NCBI GenBank assembly: GCA_905182985.1
Contig: CAJJDN010000022.1
Location: forward strand, 62,001 to 126,000
Length of the DNA: 64,000 nucleotides
From: Paramecium sonneborni
Taxonomy: Eukaryota > Ciliophora > Oligohymenophorea > Peniculida > Parameciidae
Direction of reading: 5' to 3'
Positions 28,328 to 42,100 of this stretch are shown one piece after another. Under the pieces are notes generated by a model. The model worked only from the letters and a program-made list of their open reading frames with translations. It ran no database searches and was not told the DNA's origin. Numbering within the stretch: position 1 is the first letter of the stretch; every line of letters starts with the position of its first letter. The position numbers were made by a program, and so were the translations under genes.

Positions 28328-28896
28328 TCATCTGAAGACTTCGTTTAAATATTTCTTCTCATCAAATAGTTTTTCAATTGATAATTCTGGAATTTCAACT
28401 TCTTCCCATTTACCTTCTCTATCAAAAAGGTAAAATTCATTTTGCTAATTGTTATAATAAATCATATCATAATCGACTCTGATAGTGTGCTCAAATAAAT
28501 TAAATCTACAACTCTAATTGTAATCACCAAATGTAACAGGAATAATATTTTAAGGAACAATCTATTATAATAAATAATTGAAACATATTTAGTATATAAT
28601 CCTGAATGCGCCATACATTTTAATTACAATAGATTTGATTCTTTTGAGTATGACATTCCAACAACAAAATGTTTGCCATGATCAAATAAATATCTTTCAA
28701 TAAAAATTGGAACAAGTTAAAAGTATTCTTTAAATGGTACATAAGATTATTAAAAATTGTTTAATTTTTAATCTAACAATATAATTATATCAGAAATACC
28801 TGAAATTGATGACTTGTATAAAGGAATCAATGTGTTTTGATTAATTGAAGAAATACTGACTTTATTAATGAAATGATATCTGAACAAGGATTTCAT
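28328..28896 (-). CDS. Small protein of 172 residues, unknown
   Basis: Three exons separated by 27- and 23-nt introns; the total is an exact multiple of three. MKSLFRYHFINKVSISSINQ is a basic, Ser-rich and amphipathic start that fits a mitochondrial presequence. The body has alternating hydrophobic/polar strands (FIERYLFDHGKHFVVGMSYS, DYDMIYYNNQQNEFYLFDRE) and ends EKKYLNEVFR. I do not recognise a family. The closely spaced neighbours (135 bp to the kinase, 38 bp to the TPR gene) are read in the same direction but share no evident function. Confidence 0.65.
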
Positions 28897-28934
28897 TATT
28901 TAATATTAATAATATAAATATTTATAATCTTTTA

Positions 28935-31846
28935 TCAATATTTTATATTGATTTGGAAATGTAGTCTATTTATTTATGACCTTAAGTGTTCTTCCAAAGA
29001 TCCACATTCTCCATTTAATATTTCCTAATAAATGTCTAAAGCTTGCTGAAGCAATCCAAGTTTTTCATTTGTCTCTGCTAATTGAATCTCAAATTAATGA
29101 ATTTCTTCTGTAAGCAAATCTTAAATTTTAGCCTAAATAATGGCTTTTTGTAATAATTCTTTAGCTGTCAAATATTCTTCAATATTATAAAATTCTTTGC
29201 TTAAACGAACCATTAAATGTACTTAACCAGCCTATTAAAATATTTAAATATGATACATCAGTTTTATTCATTTCTTTTAAAGCTGAATTAGCATCTCTAA
29301 ATCTTTGACCATCTTTTAAACAATTTAAAGCTATATAACCCCAAACTGTATCATTAGTTGGTTCATAAAGATTAGCCATTCTTAAAGCATTTTCTGCTTC
29401 TTTATATTTACCACACTCATGTGAAGAAATTCCTAATCCCATCCAAGCTAATGATGAATTTTCTTTAATTTAACAAGCCTTTGTAAATACAGCACGAGCA
29501 TTACCATATTGTTTCTCTTATACATAAATTGAACCTAACATCAAATACATGCTGAAATAGGTAATAGGGTCTTCTCTCAATTATGGATTCGGTAAAACAA
29601 ATTTGATCTATTTCTCGCATTTTTCAAAAGATTAACTCTTAAACAATACTTTTATATATTCAATACGAATTCCTAAGTCTTCAGGATTAAACTCTTTAAA
29701 ATATATAGAATAATACCTAACATATTTTCTATTAGATCTAAACATTAAGAATATTCTGATTTATATAAAAATATCTTTGCTCTAAGCATAGCAATTTTAT
29801 TATGGGATTAATCATTCAAAAGAGTTAGTGACTATTCAGCTAATTCATAGAGAGAAGCATTCTCAAAGAATTCAACTAATTATAGAATCATTTGATCTTA
29901 TTATTATTCACTTAATTATGGTTAATTATGAGCATTTTCCCAAGCAATTCTTTGTTGTTCTCTTTATTCAAGAATTGCTTTGTCTTTTTCAGGTTTATCT
30001 GGTACTGGAATAGGTATTTTTATCCAAGGTATATCAAATAATTATGGATCATCATGATGCATTCCTTCTTATTTAATTAGATTCACTTGTCTCATCCATA
30101 TTCTTTCAGCTTTTTTCATCATGAAATCAGCTAGTTCTTACTCTTATGAATTTATTATAAGACTATAAAACAAATGATAAATTAAATTATTTGGATCCTG
30201 ATCTAATAATAATTCCAAAATAAATTTAGCTTCTGAAATTTTATCTCTTTTCTAATACAATCCTGCTAATAACAATTAGTTTTATTAATTATGACCATCA
30301 AAAGAGAGTGCCTATTCAACAAGAGTTACAGCTTATTCTATTTTTCCACATCTAAGACAAAAGAAAGCAAATTTCATTAAAGAATCTTAATCTTTTGGAT
30401 TAACTAAATTTAGATCTCTTAGATGTTTTTCAACTTCTTCAGTTCTATTTAAAATTTCATATTCTTAACATAATCTCTCAAGTTATTGTTTTCTTGTTTC
30501 ATTTGTTTTTTCTACAATTATTTCCTAAAATCCAATATCTTAGATTGTTTTTTTCTTCGATAGTAAATGAGAGAAATCTTCTTATAAAGCTTCCTTATTT
30601 TCTCTTACCATATTAATTAATACTTATCTCATTTCTTCCATTAGAAATACATAAAGTTCTGAATAAAATTAATCAGATTATGTTGTTGAAATGCCTGTTA
30701 CTGAACCAGATTTTCCAAATTTATCTCTACATAATTTAACTATACTTTTTTTTATTCTTTCCTTTAAAATTTTGTATTTTCCTGATATGTTAAAATCATA
30801 TAAAAAGTGTTCTTTTCTTTATTAAAGTGATTGTTTCTTATGTGTCATTAACATATTACTTTATTTTTCATTTTAATATTTATTAAGATCTTTTGAAAAC
30901 ATATTCGAATATTCCATAGCTAAAGATTCTATGATTACTTATAAATCACTCCTTAATTCTTCAATACATTATTAACTCAATGGAATAGGTTAAGGTTCAG
31001 GTGCTAGAGGAATCAAATCCTAAAATGTTGGTTATGGTTCTTATCTAGTTGGAGTTATTGGTAAAGATAAGTTTACTTTTAGATACATGTACATAGTATC
31101 AATATTTGGCTTTGGCGTTTCTGCAGGAGATTATTCATCCATATATTAAGTAAACTTGATTCTTTAAATTATTTCAGTTTGACCTGGAGTTTAAAATGGT
31201 AAATAATCTATCCAAGCTTTGAATATTATGATATTTAAATCATTTATATTTAAACTCTTAGGTTTTGTTTTCTTCAATTTTGCTACTTCTTCATCTCCTG
31301 GAATTGGAGATTTGTATAAAAATATCCATTCTCCTTTATCAACTCTTACTCTTTCTTATTATATCACTAATTTTTATCCTGTTAATTCTTAACAAAACTA
31401 ATTCTAATCAAACTTTATGCTTGCATTTTTGAATTGATCCTCTTAAGTTCTATGAAATTATTCCTCTTCTGTTAATTTATCCCATTCAGCTTTAAGTCTT
31501 TATTATTCTTCTAATTCTTATTATTCTCTTAAATGCTTTTCTTTTTCCTCTTCTGGTGTTAATTTAGGTGCCTAACAGTATTAATTATTATTACTTCAAT
31601 TTTTGCATCTTTTTTTGGTTACTTTTTTGCTTTTTTTGCAGCTTCAGCTTCTTCAATTTCTCTTTTCTCTTTATCTGTTAATTCTCTTGGAATTATTTTC
31701 CCTCCTGATAATCTTTAATCAAGAAATGCAACTGAGTATTAAAATAAATTTGGATTTGCTTCATCAGTTACTTTCCATTCTTCAGGAAACGAGAATACAC
31801 CATTTATAGTAAAATTCATCTTAATATTTGTTTTTCTAGCTGGCAT
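28935..31846 (-). CDS. TPR-domain axonemal protein, CFAP70 (TTC18)-like
   Basis: About 950 residues. MPARKTNIKMNFTINGVFSF begins a beta-rich, C2-like N-terminal region with a Lys/Glu coiled insert (KEKREIEEAEAAKKAKK) and segments such as WIFLYKSPIPGDEEVAK and FKAWIDYLPFQTPGQTE. The C-terminal half is a string of tetratricopeptide repeats (CLRCGKIEQAVTLVEQALSF, FTKACQIKENSSLAWMGLG, YKEAENALRMANLYEP). Introns of 23 nt (near 31570) and 28 nt (near 29210) were found. N-terminal C2-like plus C-terminal TPR array is the architecture of CFAP70, a dynein-regulating ciliary protein; assignment to that family is likely but not proven. A highly ciliated cell would need it. Confidence 0.65.
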
Positions 31847-32901
31847 TCTATCAACAAATTTTTACTCATTCATAATAATTATTATAAATAAATATTTTTT
31901 TAAACAATAGAAATATTCTAATTTCTCAAACTAATTAAAAACAAATTCAAATTAGTTTAATCAAATATCTTGAATCTATTTCTTGATTCATCAGTTATCT
32001 TTTTCAAAATAAATAAAATCAAAATTTATTTACTGCCTATTTAACTGAAAATGAATTACCAATGTTTTAGTTATTCAAAAAGCATATATTCTCTTTTAGT
32101 TTAATATTATATATTATTATTAAACTCCTATATTCTTTGTTAATTTATTTAAGAGCAGAAAATATTAAACTAATTTGTTAAATTTAAGAATCCTAATCCA
32201 GATAGTTTTTGAACTAAAGTAAAAAATTTCTCTTTAATAACTTATAATTCATATAAAATAAATTGAGAAATAAACGTGCTTGTAGTTTAAGTTGAATTTT
32301 TGTTTTTAATTTTTATATTTTAAATAAATTAGAATAAAAAAATATATTATTTCTTTAAAACTTTAAAATAAAAAAAAGTATTTCTTAGTGTAATAATTAT
32401 TTAATTATAAAAAATAAAGAAAAAAATAATAAATAATAATTTAAAAAGAAAAAAAGTTGTTTAGAATGCATCCTATAAATATCGATGTTAATCTATTTTA
32501 AGGAAAATAATCATATTCAATATTAAAATTTTAAATGTAAGGAGATTGATTGATTAGAACTATAATAATAATAATCTTTTCTTAATTAAATATTCTTTCA
32601 TTCTATATTTAAAATAACAATACATTTACATTAAATAACTTTAAAGAAATAAACTAAATCAATAATTATTGAACCTAAATTGTCATATTAAAAGGAATAT
32701 TATTATATATATTATTACTTTTTTTAGATTATTTTAAATTTAATCATAGGAATCAGAATAAAATTTTCATTAATAATTCAATTACTTTTGATTGACGATA
32801 TTTTATTTTAAATCTAATATATTGTAATTTAATAAAATGAAAATATTTTAAAAATAAGAATAATATTGTAATATATGTATTTATATGTCTTTTCCTTGAA
32901 A
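31847..32901. other. Long intergenic stretch, no gene seen
   Basis: About 1.05 kb of extremely AT-rich DNA, with poly-A/T runs and no convincing coding frame on either strand. It lies between two genes transcribed leftward, so it includes the promoter of the TPR gene and the 3' end of the RAP gene. Confidence 0.6.
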
Positions 32902-34120
32902 TCATATCAAGTTCAAGATATTTTTCATTTTTGATATTTTGTAATCAAGTGAATCTTCTTGCTTCCACTCAAAAAAGTCAAAATCAACGGCTTTTTAAGT
33001 TTCAAGTGTTTTCAAATGTCTTTATTTATGTATGACAATACCTAAATTGCATCATTGTATTGAACGATTTTTATTTAATTTCACCATCTAAGGTAGAAAT
33101 AAAATGCAAGGGACCATTACAATTAATTAATATATTGTCCATAACTTTAAAATCAATATCATAAATGAGCACTTTTTGAAATTTTTGAAATTTAATTTCC
33201 AATAATTATAAAATTTGAATAATTTCAGTTTCTAAAAGTGTTTATGATCTACTAATAGAGTCTTCTCTCAATCTTAATAGATATGGAAAGTTCTCATTTT
33301 CAAAATAATCGATAGATACTCCAATATTTTTTCTTGAAAGAATTTATCTACATACCTAGTAATCCCTTTTTAAAAATGAGAAATAAATTTCAAATGGATT
33401 ATTTGGATTACAATTAAGTTGATTTAATGGTTGATTGATAATTTCAGGATATATATTAAACATCATTTATGCGAATTAGAATGTAAATTTAGATAAATAA
33501 ATATGTTTTTATTATTTTCCGAGTTTGTAATATAAAATATCTAAAAGCTTAATAAGATGTGATTCTTAAAATAAACCTATTTAATATAAATTGCTAGCAA
33601 TATGCAAGTATTATACATAATCTTAGATTAAGATAGTAGTTAAATTATTTGTCATTGCATCACAAGCTTTAGATGACCAATATTGATTCTATCTTCCTAA
33701 TTTGTATAGGCAATGTTAAATTGAATGAAATTATTTAAGAGTGATCTATTCTTCTTAATCTTTTAATTATTTTAAAATAGTTGAAACAATCTTTTCATCA
33801 TCAAGTAAAACATTGCTCATTGCCAAGAAAGCTTAAATCAAAGTAGGTATATCCATATGTATATCTTCAATACGATCCCTAATTTAAATCATGCAATTTT
33901 AAGAGAATTCTTTCACAATATTGCCACAATTCCTTCTTTCATGAAATCCTGCAATGAAAATCAATTTATACAGGAGTTCATCATTTGAGTCATTTTTCAA
34001 TTGAGGAGCTTGAAAATAGCTAGAATTAGTTATAAGATGTTTGAATAATTCTAAAGGAGTGGCAAAGTGATATTTATTTTACAAAAATATCCTTGCTGTA
34101 TTAAATATAGGATTGTTCAT
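32902..34120 (-). CDS. RAP-domain protein, probable mitochondrial RNA regulator
   Basis: 398 residues if only the clear 22-nt intron near 33036 is removed. Begins MNNPIFNTARIFLQNKYHFA, a basic, acid-free presequence. The body consists of paired helices typical of FASTK/octotricopeptide-like repeats (LTTILIQDYVQYLHIASNLY, LLDILYYKLGKQ). The C-terminus is a RAP domain: VLIYDIDFKVMDN, ILINCNGPLHFI, MMQFRHLKTLETQ, VDFDFFEWKQEDSLDYKI. RAP proteins act on organellar RNA (stability, processing, translation) in eukaryotes with mitochondria. An ATG lying further upstream in frame is possible, but the chosen one gives the best presequence. Confidence 0.75.
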
Positions 34121-34206
34121 TGTTTTTGATATTTATAAATAATTGTTATAAACTTAATTATAGATAGTAGTTAAAATTTTATATATATCCAAATTCATCT
34201 ACAACA

Positions 34207-35531
34207 TCATAGTTTTTTCATACTAGAACTAATAATAAATTTAGCCTTAATAGGTGAGATAAATTTGGGAGAAAATACAGGAACACTCAATTAAAGATCC
34301 TCTTATATAATTGTTCTTTAACTCATTGAATATGATCTCTAAAAACTATTATTCATAGATGATGGTTATCCTGAGATCTAAGATTCATTTTCTTCTAAAA
34401 TGATTGATTGTTATTTTGATAATTTATTAACTTCATTTAAAATTAATTCTTTTTATGATTCTTAGCTTTTTAAACTTTATCTCCTCTTCCATTCTTCATA
34501 ATAAGGATTAACTTTTTTTTAAGTTTTTTCTACTATTACTGATTAAGACAATTTTTAATCGTATTATTTCTTTTTTTCAATATCATAATTTATTTATTAG
34601 ATTTTCGTATCTTCTTATTTAATAAATTATTAATCAATTGATTATGTTAGATAAGCTGGTAGAATGTTAGTATATTTTGATTCTTCTTTTTTTTATTATT
34701 CTTGCTATTATTATTTTTCAAGCCATGCTAAATAATAAGGGTTTGTTAATTTTTTTGGAGCAGAAACCAAAATTTCACTTTAAGTTTTTCTATCTTCATT
34801 TTTTTCAATTCTCAATTACTCTACTTCTGCTTATTGTCTTTTTAATTCATCAATTTCTGATTGTTTCCACTGTTTTATAAGTTTCTACTATTTCTATTTT
34901 TAAATCATCAGTATTTCCTATTATGTTGGAATAAGTAAAAATTAAGATTTAACACTGCTAGTCATTGATTGATTTAATTTGCTCATAGATTGATTAAGTC
35001 GATCTTCTTGTTATGGTGCTTTAGGTTTTACTGATTATGATTTTTATTAATGCTTTTTTTCAGGATCATTTTTTTATGGAGTATTTTTTTACGATTTATT
35101 TGTTATAATTGATTACGAAACATTAGTTGATTTTGAACCTAACATTGATTATTATTATTAACATTATTATTAAAGAGGTTTGTTCTCTATTATTCCACAT
35201 TTATATCTCTCTAATGTATATAATGCTGATTAGCTATGTTTATGTATTGCAGGATTGAAAAATATCTAAAACCTAATCAAAATATTATACATTTTCTAAA
35301 TCTCTGCCTTTATATGTATTTAAAGGACCTCTTCCTCCAGGATGTTTTTCTATGAAATCTGACAAATCATAAACTGAGTTATGATAAACATAGAGTAATC
35401 TTTGTTCAAACTGTTATACTTATCAATATTACCTATTCGATTTTGATTGCTCTACTTAAAAAACAGCAAAGGAAGGGTATGTTTTAAAACTTTTATTCAT
35501 TTTAATAAAAATTATTATCATAAATCTTCAT
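34207..35531 (-). CDS. Cytochrome b5-domain protein with long Gln/Lys-rich tail
   Basis: 425 residues in three exons; introns of 22 and 25 nt fall inside the heme domain. The start at 35531 (MKIYDNNFYQNEQKFQ) is required: the nearer ATG at 35500 would run into a TGA or lose frame at the first intron. Residues about 30-110 form the b5 fold: LLYVYHNSVYDLSDFIEKHP followed by GG (heme-ligand HPGG) and later a second histidine in NPAIHKHSQSALYTLERYKC. The remaining 300 residues are Ser/Gln/Lys-rich and coiled (RLNQSMSKLNQSMTSSVKSQ) with two related NPYY segments (NPYYLAWLEK, NPYYEEWKRR). Heme-binding electron transfer is expected; no desaturase, reductase or membrane anchor is fused, which is unusual. 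Confidence 0.8.
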
Positions 35532-36158
35532 AATAACATACAATAATTACAATCTAAAGATTTAAATTTTAGTTTATTATGCTTCTCTCAAATCTATTTT
35601 TATTCATATAAGATTTCAAAAAAAACCATAAAGAAATAGTCAAAATCATTTAATATTAATATTTTAATTAAAAAAAAAGAAAATAACGCAATAAAAAAAT
35701 GAAAATCAATCTAATTCTTATGATCATGATTTATTTACAATAAATGATTTCCTAGAAGATTTTAATGGATAATAATAAAAAAGATTTTGATAATTTAAAA
35801 TGCAAGCATTATTATTTATAAGTTAATAAAAACTTATCTAAATAATTATTAAGATGAAATAATCAGGAGGGTAAATTAAAAAGATTTATAATTTTAATTA
35901 AAAAATCTTTTGATATAATGGCAGATCATATTTTAAAATAGAAAGCAATTTATCAATAGAAAGAAAGTTAGATATATGATAAATAAAATTAACTCTTAAG
36001 AGGGAACTTAAATTGATTAATATTAAGTAAATTTGTGAGAATGATAATATTGAATTAGGATAATACCTATTATATAATAATAATTAATTTTGTAATAAAA
36101 TATTTAATTCAAATACCGATATGATGTGGAGATGTGAAATTTAAATTTTTATTTATTT
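35532..36158. other. Intergenic region with two short plus-strand ORFs
   Basis: 627 bp between divergent genes. On the plus strand 35699-35857 (52 codons, MKINLILMIMIYLQQM...) could encode a signal-peptide-like start. 35918-36016 (32 codons, MADHILKQKAIYQQKESQIY...) has a coding-like composition. They might be exons of one small gene, but I could not connect them with introns of normal size. Confidence 0.3.
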
Positions 36159-39100
36159 ATGAATCCATTGAGACCTATAAGAGTATAAGAGGCATACAGG
36201 TTTTCTTAACTGGGTGTAAGCCAAACCAATTTCAAATTTGGTCAAATATTCTTTGAATCAGATAAATATATAACGATTAGAGAGACAGCCCCAAATGGAG
36301 ACACACAATTATTACAATTCAATTTTGAGACAAAGCAATTGATTTCTCGTAAGCCAAACAAGGCAGATTCTGCAATAATGCATCCAGAAAAGAACATCAT
36401 AGCTTTGAGGGCAGCAGGAGAATAGCCAAATTCAACAGTAATCTAAATCTTCAATTTGGATGAGAAATAAAGAATAAAGAATGTTGAATTGAATGAGCCT
36501 ATAATATTTTGGAGATGGGTGAACTTATAGAAGTTAGCATATGTTACACCAACAGCAGTATATCATATCAATATTACCAATCCTGGTGAGCAACAAGTAA
36601 AAGTGATGGATAGGTAATATTTAATACTAATAATAAATAAGATCTGGAGCATTATCATCAGAGAATCCAGTTTAAATAATTGGATATGGATTGGAAGGAA
36701 ATGAGAAATGGTGTGCATTATATGGTATATCAACACCAGATGGAGGTAGAACAATAAATGGACATATTCAACTATTTTTGATTGAATAAGCAAAGTAATA
36801 AATATTGGAGGGACATTGTTGTTGTTTTGGAGATGCTTTAATTCATACAGATGACTACAAAAGTAGTTTATTCTGTTTTGTGGAAAGAAAGTCTGGTGAG
36901 ACAAGTAGTAGATTACACATCTCAGAAATAGGAGTTCCACCTAATGGATTCTAAAAATTTAAAAGATAAGTTGAAGTTTAAACTGATCCAAATTATCCAA
37001 CAGATTTTCCAGTCTTAATGCATATTAATTAAAGATATGGATTGATCTATGTAATAAGCAAATATTCATTTCTTACAGTCTATGAATTAAGCACAGCTAG
37101 TTTAATATTTAGAGAGGTATTAATAAATTGATATAATTTAATAGAGAATCTGTAATGAGAATGTTTTTGTAGGTGCCCCAAATAATACTTAAGGTTAATA
37201 TCATATCATAGGTAAGGAAGGAATAGTTTACACAATCTCTGTAAATGATGATTAATTGGTTTCCTATTTGATTAATACATGTAGACATATCCCTGAAGTT
37301 ATTCAATTAGGATTCCGTTTAGCTAGTAGATATAAACTTCCAGGAGCAGAAAATATGTTTGTTGATCAATTCAATAAAGCCATCTTATCTGGAGATGCTT
37401 TAAGTGCTGCTAAAATTGCTGCTAGTGCACCTGGAACTGTTCTTAGAAATCCAGAAAGTATTGCTAAATTCAAATAAATGTAATAATAACCAGGATAACC
37501 TTAACCTCTTATTGTTTATTTCTAAACACTTTTAGAGAAAGGTACATTGAACAAGTTTGAAGCTATTGAATTGTGTGGACCTATTTTATAATAAGGAAGA
37601 AAATAATTTGTTGAATAATGGATTGCCTAAAATAAATTAGAACCATCTGATGAATTAGGAGATCTCTTAAAAAGATATGATGTTAATCTAGCTATTCAAA
37701 TCTACAAGTCATCCAAATCATATTAAAAATTAGCATAATGTTATATGGAAACAGGATAAATCGAATTAGCTATGCAATTATAATAATAATTTGGTGTGTC
37801 TACAGATTATATGGCTATGCTTAGAAATATGTTGATGTCATCTCCAGAATAAGCTCTTGCCATGGCTAAATCTTTATATCAAAGAGATCAAGGTATCAAT
37901 GTTCATTAAATTGCTGAACTCTTTGAATAATTCTAAAGATTACCTGAAATGACTGCCTTCTTAGTTGAATGTATGAAGAATAATAGAGCTGAAGATGGAC
38001 CATTATAAACTAAAGTTTTATGCTTGAATTTATAAGCTGCTGCTTAAGTTGCTGATGCTATATTATAAATGAATATTTGGACATAATTTGATAGAATTAG
38101 AGTTGCTTAATTATGTGAATAAAAGGGTCTCTATCAAAGAGCACTTGAAAATTATTCAGATCCTAAAGATGTTAAAAGAGTCATCTTAAATACTCATGCC
38201 CTACCACCTGAATTCATTGTCAATTTCCTATCTAGAGTTGATCCTGCTTTAACTCTTTAATGTCTCTAAGATTTATTAAGACATAATAGATAAAATTTAT
38301 AAGTTGTTGTTAATGTTGCTGTTTAAAATAATTAAAGATTAACTATACCAGCTTGTATTAAAGTATTTGAATCGGTAAGCGCCTTTGAAGGAGTCTACCT
38401 ATTCTTAGGATCATTAATAAATACAACATCTGATAAAGATATCTATTATAAATACATTGAAGCTGCTGCTAAATGCAATCAAATAAAAGAATTAGAGAGG
38501 GTTATTACAGAAAAAGGAGATTGTTATGATGCTGATAAGGTTAAAAATTATTTAAAAGAATAAAAATTATCAGATCCAAGACCACTTATATTCTTATGTG
38601 ATATGAATGGATTTGTTGATGAATTAACAAGATATCTTTATAAAAATGGATTTACAAGATATATTGAAATTTATATCTTTAAGGTAAATCCAAATGCTGC
38701 TCCTGCAGTTTTTGGTACATTAATTGATTTGGAATGTGATGAAGTTTACTTGAAATAATTATTATACAATATTCGAGGAATGTGCCCAATTGAACCAACA
38801 GTTGAAGAATTTGAGAAAAGAAATAAACTTCGAGTTTTAGAATAATGGCTTGAAGCAAGAGTGACAGAAGGTAATTAAATTCCAGCCATTCACAATGCAT
38901 TGGCTAAAATAAAGATTGATACATCTTAAGATCCTGATGGATTTTTAATTAATAATCAATTTTATGATGCTAAAGCAGTTGGTAAATTTTGTGAAGAGAG
39001 AGATCCTTAATTAGCAGTTTTAGCTTATAAGAGAGCTTGGGGACAATGTGATTAGGAATTAATAAATTTGACAAATAAAAATGAAATGTACAGAGTGTAA

Positions 39101-42100
39101 GCAAAATATTTAGTAGAGAGACAAGATGTTGATTTATGGGCTGGAGTATTGTAGGAGACAAATCCTCATAGAAAAAATTTGATTGATTATGTAATTTAAG
39201 CATTATAAGATTCTAAAAATGTTGATGAAGTGTAAGCAGCTGTAAAAGCATTTGTATTGGCTAAGATTCCTTATGAATTATTAGGTTTATTGGAAAAATT
39301 AGTATTACATAATCCTGAATTTATGTAATACAAATAATTATAAAATTTATTAATAATTACAGCAATTCAAAGTGATACAAGCAAAGTTTTAGATTACATA
39401 AATAGATTGGATAAATTTGATCCATAAATAATAGCTTAACATTGTTTAAATGAAGAATACAGATTGTATGAGGAAGCATACGCAGTTTTTAAGAAATTTA
39501 ATTTACACATAGAAGCAGTGAATGTATTACTCAAAAATTTAGGAAGTATTCCAAGAGCTCATGAATATGCTTAATATTCTAGTTCAAATGAAGTATGGTC
39601 TATATTGGCTGAAGCTTACTATGTATAAGGATAAGTAAATGAATCTATAGATTGTTATATTAAGGCTAATGATTCAAGTGCCTTTTTAAATATAATAAAT
39701 GTAGCTGAATAAGAGGACAAATATGAATTATTAGTTAAATATTTATTAATGTGTAGATAAACAGTAAAGGATGTAAATATAGATAATTCATTAATTTATT
39801 GTTATGCAAAATTAGACAAGAATTTAGATATTGAATCTTTAATTTAATCAAGCAATTCAGCAGATTTAATTAAAGTGGGAGAAAGATGTTTTGATCAATA
39901 ATTGTATGAAGCAGCTAAGATAATGTTTACAGCTCTTAAGAATAATGCTAGAATAGCATCATGTTTAGTGAGATTAAAATAATTTAATAAAGCAATAGAG
40001 GCTGCTTAAAAAGCTAATACATCAAAGACATGGAAAGAATTGTGTTTTGCTTGTGTTGAAGCATCAGAATTTAAATATGCATCAATTGCTGCATAAAACA
40101 TAATTATTGTACCAGATATGTTGGAATCTCTAATTAAATAATATGAAGAATATAACGCATAAGAAGAAATGATGATCTTATTAGAAAATGCTTTAGGTAT
40201 GTAAAGAGCTCATGTTGGTATTTTTACAGAATTGGCAGTTCTTTATTGTCATTATAAATAAAAGAAAGTTATGGAACATTGTAGATAATATTTCTAAAAG
40301 ATGAACATCTTAAAAGTTTTAAGAACTTGTGAAAAGATGTGTCTCTGGAGTGAAGCTGTTTACTTACATTAACATTATGATTAACCAGATAATGCTATCA
40401 ATATTATGATTGAACATTCACCAACTGCATTTTCACATGATGTTTTAGTTATGTTACTCTAAAAGATTACTAATACAGATTTGTATTATAAATGTATTCT
40501 CTTCTATCTTGAAGAACAACCTGAATAAATTAATGATTTATTAAGAAGCATTCAATCTAAAATTGATTTAAGCAAATTTGTTAAACTTATGAAGAATACT
40601 GGTTATTTGGCTCTTNNNNNNNNNNNNNNNNNNNNNNNNNNNNNNNNNNNNNNNNNNNNNNNNNNNNNNNNNNNNNNNNNNNNNNNNNNNNNNNNNNNNN
40701 NNNNNNNNNNNNNNNNNNNNNNNNNNNNNNNNNNNNNNNNNNNNNNNNNNNNNNNNNNNNNNNNNNNNNNNNNNNNNNNNNNNNNNNNNNNNNNNNNNNN
40801 NNNNNNNNNNNNNNNNNNNNNNNNNNNNNNNNNNNNNNNNNNNNNNNNNNNNNNNNNNNNNNNNNNNNNNNNNNNNNNNNNNNNNNNNNNNNNNNNNNNN
40901 NNNNNNNNNNNNNNNNNNNNNNNNNNNNNNNNNNNNNNNNNNNNNNNNNNNNNNNNNNNNNNNNNNNNNNNNNNNNNNNNNNNNNNNNNNNNNNNNNNNN
41001 NNNNNNNNNNNNNNNNNNNNNNNNNNNNNNNNNNNNNNNNNNNNNNNNNNNNNNNNNNNNNNNNNNNNNNNNNNNNNNNNNNNNNNNNNNNNNNNNNNNN
41101 NNNNNNNNNNNNNNNNNNNNNNNNNNNNNNNNNNNNNNNNNNNNNNNNNNNNNNNNNNNNNNNNNNNNNNNNNNNNNNNNNNNNNNNNNNNNNNNNNNNN
41201 NNNNNNNNNNNNNNNNNNNNNNNNNNNNNNNNNNNNNNNNNNNNNNNNNNNNNNNNNNNNNNNNNNNNNNNNNNNNNNNNNNNNNNNNNNNNNNNNNNNN
41301 NNNNNNNNNNNNNNNNNNNNNNNNNNNNNNNNNNNNNNNNNNNNNNNNNNNNNNNNNNNNNNNNNNNNNNNNNNNNTTATTAGAAAATGCTTTAGGTATG
41401 TAAAGAGCTCATGTTGGTATTTTTACAGAATTGGCAGTTCTTTATTGTCATTATAAATAAAAGAAAGTTATGGAACATTGTAGATAATATTTCTAAAAGA
41501 TGAACATCTTAAAAGTTTTAAGAACTTGTGAAAAGATGTGTCTCTGGAGTGAAGCTGTTTACTTACATTAACATTATGATTAACCAGATAATGCTATCAA
41601 TATTATGATTGAACATTCACCAACTGCATTTTCACATGATGTTTTAGTTATGTTACTCTAAAAGATTACTAATACAGATTTGTATTATAAATGTATTCTC
41701 TTCTATCTTGAAGAACAACCTGAATAAATTAATGATTTATTAAGAAGCATTCAATCTAAAATTGATTTAAGCAAATTTGTTAAACTTATGAAGAATACTG
41801 GTTATTTGGCTCTTACTTTACCATTTTTATAATAAATTTAAAATGCTAATAATAAAGATGTCAATGATGCTTTAAATCAACTTTATTTAGATATTGAAGA
41901 TTATGAAAATCTTAGAGAATCAGTTAAAAATTATGAGAACTTTGATTAATTAGCTTTGGCATAAAAAACATAATCTCATGAATTAGTTGAATTCAGAAGA
42001 ATTGCTGCTTATCTTTATAGAAAGATATAGAAATATGATTTATCAATGAATTTAAGTAAATAAGATTAAATGTACAGGGATGCAGTTGAAACAGCATAAG

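Noticed and set aside
35401..35430. Apparent in-frame TGA in the cytochrome b5 gene when started at 35500
   Set aside because: Starting at the upstream ATG (35531) and removing the 22-nt intron gives a clean frame with the heme domain.
40589..41383. 264-codon open frame with a long run of unknown residues
   Set aside because: It spans the N gap in clathrin and is not a gene.
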